A stretch of DNA of 64,000 bases. It comes from Cyclobacteriaceae bacterium. GTDB lineage: Bacteria; Bacteroidota; Bacteroidia; Cytophagales; Cyclobacteriaceae. Of this stretch, positions 46,201 through 52,500 are shown one piece after another (the first letter of the stretch is position 1; every line of letters begins with the position of its first letter). Under the pieces are notes generated by a model. The model made no database searches. It saw nothing but the letters and a program-made list of their open reading frames with translations, and had not been told where the DNA came from. The translations under genes and the position numbers were made by a program. The stretch lies in NCBI GenBank assembly GCA_019638255.1, contig JAHBUD010000002.1:228092-292091 (forward strand), read 5' to 3'.

Positions 46201-46528
46201 GAAAATAATCAAGGGTGTGTTCTCTATTGATAAAGATAGCTATGGAAAGGCCAAAGTTAATTACTTGTTTATGAATCAGGGTTTCACGCGCGACGCTTGG
46301 CCTGTCGAAGAATAGAATAAATGACTGATTCAGGGGTGAGGGATGTCCTGCCTTACTGTTGAATCCCCCATATAAGCAAAAGAACGCGTCAGGCTTAATG
46401 ACATCCTTTAGAATTGTGCTTATACGATATGGAAATCGATCAAACCACTTCTCGGGTTCATTCGTAAAGAATAGTCCGTTCTCAGGGGTGAAGTTTAGTT
46501 TATCATATAGCTGTTCTAATCTAGACAA
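43277..46528 (-). CDS. Eco57I-type DNA adenine methylase of a restriction system
   Basis: A 1083-residue protein with an N6-adenine methyltransferase core: YYTPPYIVDF (343-352), SAM motif I DPACGSGIF (376-384), GIDIDP (420-425) and catalytic NPPW (489-492). The C-terminal half (from about 700) resembles the target-recognition domain of TaqI/Eco57I-type enzymes. I see no obvious nuclease motif in the first 340 residues; cleavage probably comes from the downstream PD-(D/E)xK gene. The only fitting start is a TTG at 46528, 24 bases after the repressor stop. The gene looks more AT-rich than its host. Confidence 0.9.
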   Translation of the reverse strand: MSRLEQLYDKLNFTPENGLFFTNEPEKWFDRFPYRISTILKDVIKPDAFFCLYGGFNSKAGHPSPLNQSFILFFDRPSVARETLIHKQVINFGLSIAIFINREHTLDYFHGDDFTVTDVKRLKRIRESNSPADFRDASFTNLISGNHIASKGRRKSIDYYLLNNITDARRILVAPSPKGLALDSKVANRLIGRLLFVRYLIDRNVKFSDQNFVVGDDKTARKDSFNELIRKKTKLYSFFKYLTKKYNGDMFPLNEPKRSGKDAYHEEPQVRATHLDVLYNLFTCGKFFQTGKYLNGITIQKSLFDVYDFEIIPVELISSIYESFIGKKGFDDLFPKQKTVKAYYTPPYIVDFVLSQTVMPFLSDPDNRSSNCKVLDPACGSGIFLVETARKIIEKELLITGKKKVSDQKLWELVKKNIYGIDIDPDAIDISIFSLYVTILDYKQPAEIESFKFQKLRDENFFGGQSADFFNTEHPFNTIIQNLDFIIGNPPWGQVEGASHKEYIKVRNIKERKKATLQESPQIEVAIGDNEICQAFLLRVTDFESKSKRLLCSFIVSSKVLYNTQEPAKKFRRYFLSKFNVKQVVELSPVNNKIRGGNHIFDDARQPAAIITYSPVRPGEMTRDNTVQHITVKPNRLFLANKTIVIHKHDVKEINQGFFMESAGGDDWLWKVLVHGNVLDIHFIKRLQNSFKTIFQLMKEREIDHKGGLKLVDGGKQFDTAEIQDFYYIDGEDMRPFYAVPRLKVKDFLKQNGIGNNKVGYLPDKKFFIGPKLLIKKGIMLEPTEGEHHFQAVTVFSSQNVCFSSTICSIAPKRKSSIDVKKFLLTQSGILNSKLFTYYLLNTSSSAGIERSRIHFSEFFSFPSISESDAIASLTESIAGETAGRQGSWGTIPSDQSQMAKLEAAIAQHFKLSDVEKSLVDFASTVSIPVLLREQDSKIFRSMDFVKSQPDYSYIKDYISAMFSMLAKRFKKANKFLRPTIIFSDLYVRINFYPEDTESNQEIQLDKTGNDDWTLLVGDLGVYSVCRDLYVQQDVRGFTSEHFYIIKPNERRLFHSAVAFLDAVAFLDEINRKEMQMSINALA

Positions 46529-46552
46529 AGTACAAATAGTTAAATAAAATTC

Positions 46553-47287
46553 TTAATCGGGAATAATGCGGTCAATCTTTTCTTCAATCCTTATTAAACG
46601 ATCAATAACATGCTCAGCCTTGTCGAAATCTAAAAGCTTTTCAAAGCCAATAAATGCAAAGAAACTCCACAATTCGAGTATTTCATCAAACCCTACAAGG
46701 TATGGGGCAAATTCAGGATTATCGGAAATTAGAATAACTCCGTTTTTTTTAAAATCGTATTGTACCCTCTTAAATACTGGGCCATCATGAGCAGTAACAA
46801 CAATATAGCGCTCGAGGTTTTTCAGGGCGTCCGGTTCAACTTGACGTCCAATTACAATGAACCCCGACTGAAAAGGAGGCATTGAGTCCCCGTGAATTTC
46901 AAATGCTCGATAGGTCGCGTTTTTATCAAGTCCAGGGAAATCAATCATAGATAAGTTTTCAAGAAAGATTGGGTCGGTAAAACCCGTCCTGTACCCTGCA
47001 GCCGCACGATGAGGTACAAATAGACACTTTGTATATATATTTGCTACTGTATCCATTTTGAGATTGACATTACGGCCAAATCTTTTGGAAAGCAAGCTTT
47101 CTATCGGTGTATTAAAATAATTTGAAATCACCGTCAGCGCGGTCAAATTAGGTTCATTTGTCCCTAATTCATACGATGCCCATTGAGATCGCGTCATGTT
47201 CATTTCTTCAGCTACTTGCTGTTGCGTTTTGCCAATCCCCTTCCTTAGCAGCTTTAGGCTATCCCCAAATGTCTTTTTTAAAGACAT
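46553..47287 (-). CDS. CI-like repressor: XRE helix-turn-helix plus S24 autopeptidase
   Basis: A 244-residue protein. Residues about 9-64 form an XRE helix-turn-helix (TQQQVAEEMNMTRSQWASYE). Residues about 85-215 form the LexA/CI-type peptidase with Ser135 (IHGDSMPP), Lys173 (GPVFKRVQY) and a likely Ala-Gly cleavage site in RAAAGYR (98-99). A short C-terminal coil follows. It heads the restriction genes, and direct repeats overlap its promoter, indicating autoregulation. Self-cleavage under DNA damage, or cleavage by the ImmA protease at 41325, could relieve repression. Confidence 0.92.
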   Translation of the reverse strand: MSLKKTFGDSLKLLRKGIGKTQQQVAEEMNMTRSQWASYELGTNEPNLTALTVISNYFNTPIESLLSKRFGRNVNLKMDTVANIYTKCLFVPHRAAAGYRTGFTDPIFLENLSMIDFPGLDKNATYRAFEIHGDSMPPFQSGFIVIGRQVEPDALKNLERYIVVTAHDGPVFKRVQYDFKKNGVILISDNPEFAPYLVGFDEILELWSFFAFIGFEKLLDFDKAEHVIDRLIRIEEKIDRIIPD

Positions 47288-47293
47288 AATCAG

Positions 47294-47359
47294 ATGTTAT
47301 GTAACATTTCAAGACAAAAGTAGTGAATATATGCTACATTTCAAGACAGTCAGTAGTGA
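47294..47359 (-). promoter_or_regulatory. Promoter and operators of the CI-like repressor gene
   Basis: Minus strand: TTG (47344-47342), 19 bases, TACTTTTG (47322-47315), a perfect Bacteroidota promoter. Two copies of TGTCTTGAAATGT lie at 47316-47304 and 47348-47336, the second over the TTG and the first from the -7 element to the start point; their flanks (TCACTAC) repeat as well. A further dyad ATGTTATGTAACAT (47294-47307) lies in the leader. The layout fits direct autorepression. Confidence 0.75.
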
Positions 47360-47507
47360 TTCAATTTCACTTTAGAGACTTTACCTCTAATTTAATGGGG
47401 CTAGCTGTGCAAACTCAATATTTCAATTAGTGAAAGTATGGTGTCTTAATTACTTGATATACAGATATTTGAATGTTTCTAGAGCAATCCACGGGCTTAA
47501 AGCTACA

Positions 47508-48932
47508 TCACCTAATCTGATTTTTCGGGTGGCCTCCTTTCTGCTTGGACAACCTGTACTCAAGCCCCATCCGCATATTCAGTCTGTCAACATATGGGCT
47601 TTTGTAATCCGGGTCGAATAGATTGAAGAGGAGTTGTGCATTGCCGCGAACGTGTTTTGATATACGGTATTCCTTTCTTAAACCGGCCATCGAACTCCAT
47701 ACCCACTCCCTGCCCTCGTAGTCTTGCTTAGGAAGTTTTCGTACCGGGGTATTCATTGTTTCAATTTCAAGGCGACCGTAAACTCCCTTCCCTATCTTAA
47801 ATTCACCGTAGCTACGGGGGCCATGTATGTACATTTCAGGATTAAACTGACTCTTGCTTTGATCGAATGCAACCCGCTGGTTCCAGCCAAGGCCTACTGT
47901 AAGTCGACCGGTAAAACGATAACCGAGATACGGATTGAAATCAAACCACCAATCGTTGCGCTTTTGGATTTGAATGGACAAACCGGGAACCAATCGCTCA
48001 CGCAAGGGCTTGCCGTGCATCTCGTTGAGCGGCTTTTTCGGAAGGTCTTTTAAGCTCTGAACATCAGAAAACCGTTGTTTGTATTTACTCACCTGGTTCA
48101 TGGCCGCCTGTAGCTTGTCCTGCTTGCCGGCAAAGTGATCGATGGCTTGTTTCTTGGCTTCTGTTACCAACATTTCTTTGGCTTGTTCTTCACTGGCTGG
48201 TAGCTCAGGTGCGCCATTGATATCACCAATCTTTTCAAAGGCAAGTTCTGTTGCTTTCTCCGCGGCTTTGGCGGTTACATCTTCTACGGTTGGGCCCGCA
48301 GGGAGTTCTTGCTGGATGGTTGATATCTTTTCCGTTACCTCACCGAGGTTGGTATTGATCTCAGGAATGTTAAGTTTTCCTAAATCTCCGGAAAGTGGAT
48401 TGCTCAGAACAGGCAGTTTGATGGTTGGGATTTCTTCCAGGTTGAGTTGAGGAATAGTAAATTCTGATGCGGGTAAAGAAATATCCAACTGCTCTAATGC
48501 TGCCTTGTATTTGTTTACCTCTCCACTTGCTTCTTTGGGCAAATTCAAATTCTCAATCTGCTCTTTTGCCTTTTGCCTTACACCCTCAGCTTTCTGCTTT
48601 ATAGCGTAAATCTTTTCTTCCTTAGCACGATTCACGCTATCAAGTTTTGTGGTGAGTTTATCAAAAGGCTGATCCAGGCTGGACAAGCTATCAATTTGTG
48701 TTTGCAGCTTGTTGGTAAGATTGGTGTATGAATCTGTGATAGAGTCATATTCACTTTTGATCGATTGGTATTGAATGGCCGTTTGTTGTTGGATGGAATC
48801 GAGTTTTTGAAATTGGGTGGAATAAAGAGAATCAATCGGCTGTAATTTCTGCACCAATGTGTCTATTGATTGTGCGGATACTTTACCAACAATCACCATC
48901 ACAAAAACAACAAATAATGCGAGTTTTTTCAC
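47508..48932 (-). CDS. Coiled-coil outer-membrane beta-barrel protein
   Basis: A 474-residue exported protein (signal MKKLALFVVFVMVIVGKVSAQ). Residues about 22-330 are long helices with coiled-coil pattern (QIDSLSSLDQPFDKLTTKLD, AEGVRQKAKEQIENL). Residues about 340-474 alternate in the manner of an outer-membrane barrel (FNPYLGYRFTGRLTVGLGWN, YGRLEIETMNTPV, MRMGLEYRLS). I know no named family. Position between restriction and YD-repeat operons makes a role in display or secretion of the YD proteins possible, but nothing in the sequence proves it. Confidence 0.75.
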   Translation of the reverse strand: MKKLALFVVFVMVIVGKVSAQSIDTLVQKLQPIDSLYSTQFQKLDSIQQQTAIQYQSIKSEYDSITDSYTNLTNKLQTQIDSLSSLDQPFDKLTTKLDSVNRAKEEKIYAIKQKAEGVRQKAKEQIENLNLPKEASGEVNKYKAALEQLDISLPASEFTIPQLNLEEIPTIKLPVLSNPLSGDLGKLNIPEINTNLGEVTEKISTIQQELPAGPTVEDVTAKAAEKATELAFEKIGDINGAPELPASEEQAKEMLVTEAKKQAIDHFAGKQDKLQAAMNQVSKYKQRFSDVQSLKDLPKKPLNEMHGKPLRERLVPGLSIQIQKRNDWWFDFNPYLGYRFTGRLTVGLGWNQRVAFDQSKSQFNPEMYIHGPRSYGEFKIGKGVYGRLEIETMNTPVRKLPKQDYEGREWVWSSMAGLRKEYRISKHVRGNAQLLFNLFDPDYKSPYVDRLNMRMGLEYRLSKQKGGHPKNQIR

Positions 48933-49124
48933 TTCATAAAGGTAGCCGATTTTTAGCTTAAAAGTAATGTCACTATTTAATATTAATACCTAATAATCAG
49001 TGGATTAAGTCAAGGAGAGCATTGCATGTTATGCGTTCAACATGCCCTCAAAAAACCCACCTGGCTGTTGCTGCCTCCGGTAAGTTTCTGAGAGTAGTCA
49101 ACCCCATCATTGGTAGGAAGAATT

Positions 49125-49565
49125 TTATGGAAGAAGAATATTTGTAATTTCACGAATCGAACTTGCCTCTTTGATTTTTCTTACTTCGGATGTGAGCGAT
49201 AAACCTGCAGATAGATATGAGTCCGAATTCTCCTTAACAAGTTTAATTGCTGCTCTTTTGAAATTTTCAAGGCTTAAAAGCTCTAACTTTTTTAGAATGA
49301 CTTTCACGAAAATGCGTGATCCCAAGAAAAAATCAAGTCCTCTAAAGACATTAGTATATCCAAGCATTTGAACATCATTTATAACATACTTCCATCCTTC
49401 TGAATCAACAACAGTTGCATTTAAATACTCTCCACTTTTAAAAGACTTTTTGTAACATTTGGTAAAAGTATCTTGGTTAAGAAAGGTAACTGAAACTCCA
49501 GTTTTAAAATAAACAACGATAGGGAAAGCAAGTACAGGATCTGTAAAACCAATTTTAGTTTTCAT
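49125..49565 (-). CDS. Putative immunity protein for the YD-repeat toxin
   Basis: A 146-residue cytoplasmic protein (no signal) starting 3 bases after the stop of the giant YD-repeat gene. It is AT-rich like the tip of that gene. It has an alpha/beta pattern (DPVLAFPIVVYFKTGVSV, then KLELLSLENFKRAAIKLVKE) and matches no family I know. Polymorphic toxin genes are typically followed by a gene of this size for the cognate immunity protein, so I infer that role from position. Confidence 0.65.
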   Translation of the reverse strand: MKTKIGFTDPVLAFPIVVYFKTGVSVTFLNQDTFTKCYKKSFKSGEYLNATVVDSEGWKYVINDVQMLGYTNVFRGLDFFLGSRIFVKVILKKLELLSLENFKRAAIKLVKENSDSYLSAGLSLTSEVRKIKEASSIREITNILLP

Positions 49566-49568
49566 ATT

Positions 49569-52500
49569 TCAATCAATAAGGCGACCTACAGAACTAATTG
49601 TTGAGGTAACAGGCCAACTAGGCATACCATAATATAATCTTTTATAGAGTGGCCAGCCTAAAATCTTTCCCTCAATAGCCTTATGAACCATATCATAGGT
49701 CATTCCTTCAATTTTAGGTATAGGTTTTAAATTCCACATCTGATTTTTTGCCCACCACGAGAGATCATTTCCGCTTTTTGCACCATTACGTGCCCACGCC
49801 CAATGATGAACATGCTGCCCGCGCTCAGCAAAACCGTTTGTGCCCAAAAATTTTCTTGTTGAGTTCCACCATTTGTAATTTTTACCAAGAAGTTTTAGGC
49901 CCCCCTTTCCAATTCCAGTTGCTATAGACTTAACTAAGGCCATATCTGAAACAGCTAATGCGAAATTTCCTGCTACAGCCCAGCCATCACCTCTATCATA
50001 TGCCTGAACCATTGATTCCACTGAACCCAAAACCGGAACCCAATCAGGTATTAAGTCTTGATTTTTCAATGCGTCAAAATATGCACCCCATGTTTTTCGC
50101 CAATCAAAACCTGCATTGGGGTCATGAAAAGAGTAAGAACCAATTACAACATCTCCTACCAATATATTAAGTTGCGAATTTATGTATCTTGTTCTATCTC
50201 CATTTGTATAATAGTCCGTCTGCTGCATATAAATATCTCCAGAAAGACCTCTATATAAATCCCAATTCGTCATGCCATCTATAAAGTTGAACATGTGAAT
50301 ACCATCAGGTAGTCTGTTAAGGTCAATGGTAAGATTTCCAATTGTCACTGTAGCCAGTGAACTCGGAGAATAACCCCAATCTGTCAAACTCCCACTCCTC
50401 CCACCAAAGTGTGAGCCCAGCGAGCTCGTTGTCCCGTAATTATATTCCCCTCTCGGGTAGTAATCTACCCGGTCATCGTACGTATAAAATGTGTGGTATG
50501 GTGAACGTGAACCATAGCCTTGCGGTGGCTCCGCCCCGCTCGGGTCGTTGTACGTTACCGGGTCGTTGAAGCTATAGTTGTAAGGCGTTAAACTTGCATA
50601 CTTACTGGCCATGGGGTCTACCGCGTTCATGCGGCCAAGGGCAGGGTCGTACTCGCGGAAGAACATTTCGTAGTTGGAGGTAGTGTTGTTCAGCTCGCTG
50701 CCTGCGTTGTACAAAAACTGATTTCCGGTTGCATTTTCTCTCGTCCAGCTACTGGCGGTTTGCATACCAAATGGATAATACTCGTTATACTGTACTATGC
50801 GTGATTTGCTGTGTGTCACCTTAAAGTCATCAAAGTAAACCCAGTTGTTGCTCTCGTTTTCGTAGCTTAAATATACAAAGATGAAACCGGCTTCGTGGAT
50901 ATTGATGGGATCAAAACTGAGCTTGGCCTTGGCCCAACTACTGGCGGTGGTTACCGGGCGCCAGCCCATGTTCATCACGTTGTATTGCTGGTCGAACAAA
51001 ATGTAATTCAAGTACGCTGCCGGTACGTTGTCGCCCTGGTTGCCGGCCAGGCCAAAGGCACCAAAGGCATTGTCAACCCCGTTAAATATGGCCCCGCTTT
51101 CACCACCGCCCGCACTAACCCCGCCAAAGGCCGTGGCCACCGCCCCCATAATGACCGATACCAAGGGCGCGCTTGTGCCGTAGCCGCTGCCGCTCTCGTA
51201 GTATGCCCACACTTCGGCATCAATTACATCACCGGCATATACGCGTACACTTTTTGCCGGGCCAACCCGATAGCTTTGGTTCATGCGCACAACCTTTGAG
51301 CCCCCGGGGGTATGGTTGGCCGCAGTTGAGGTAACAACATTGTTTACGTTGGAAAACTCCGCTGAATTATCGCCACCGTTACCTTCGAATGTGGCAATTT
51401 TTGATACGGGCGCTGGCGCTACGCTGCTGAATACCACACGTGTATTGCCCTGGTGGTCGGCAAGGGCATACTGGTACTCAAAGTTGCTGCCGTTTTTTAC
51501 CACCCTTCCTTCGGGCGAACCAAAGTAGCTCAACTGCGGTGTAGCCCCTTCGTACACAAAGCTGCCGCTGTAGTTGGTGGTGGTTAACAGCGTAGTGCCC
51601 TGCCAGGTTTTCATGGTAAGCTTGGTGCCCGAGGCATCGTACACATAATCTACCTTGCGGCCATCGGTAAAGTTTACCACCTGTGGCTTGCCCAAAAAGT
51701 TATACGTAATGCTGCTGATGCCCTTGTTGTCGTCCTTCAACAGGCTGCCGGCAGTGGTATAGGTATACTCTTCGGCCGTGTTGGCCCCGTTAACAAAGCC
51801 CGCGGCACCCGCACTGCCTGTAATGCTGTCCTCAACTTTCCTCAGCCGGTTGGTATTTTGTGTGCCGGTGCTGTGGCTGGCATACGTGTAGGTAAGGTTA
51901 TCGATGGTTTGGGCTGAAGCGGTTACCGTAGGCACGTTGTTTACCACGGTAATACCCTTGAGGTTTTGGGCACGCGTCAGTGCGGTTATGTTGCCGTTTT
52001 TATCATAGGCCTGGCTTTCGTTTAAGGTGTTTACTTCGGCATTCCAACTGCTGCCTCCATGCGCCTGGAACACGGCAGCGGTTAGCCGGTCGCTTTTGTC
52101 GTAAGTATATTTATAACTGCGTTGGCCTTCCGCGCCCGAAGTGCTGCCGCCCATGCCCTTCCATTTTATGGCCGAAATATTCCCGTTGTAGTAGGGGGTG
52201 TTGCCCATGCCACCGGCTGTTTCGTATACCAGCTCTTGCGCGTAGTAATCGTTGCCCAGGTTGGCGGGGTCGTTTATCTGTTTCAGCCAGCCGCGTATGG
52301 TGTAGGTCAAGTCAACCTGCTGCAGCCACTGGCCGCTGCCGGTGCTGTGAAGTTTTTTGGTCACTACCTGCCCCAGTGCGTTGTGCCCGTATTCTACCAG
52401 CAGTTGTTCAGCGCCTCCGTTTATGCTCCTGAACAACCTAAGCACGCGCCCGGCATGGTCATACTCGGGACGGTCAACCAAGGCCACGGAGGTGGAAGCA

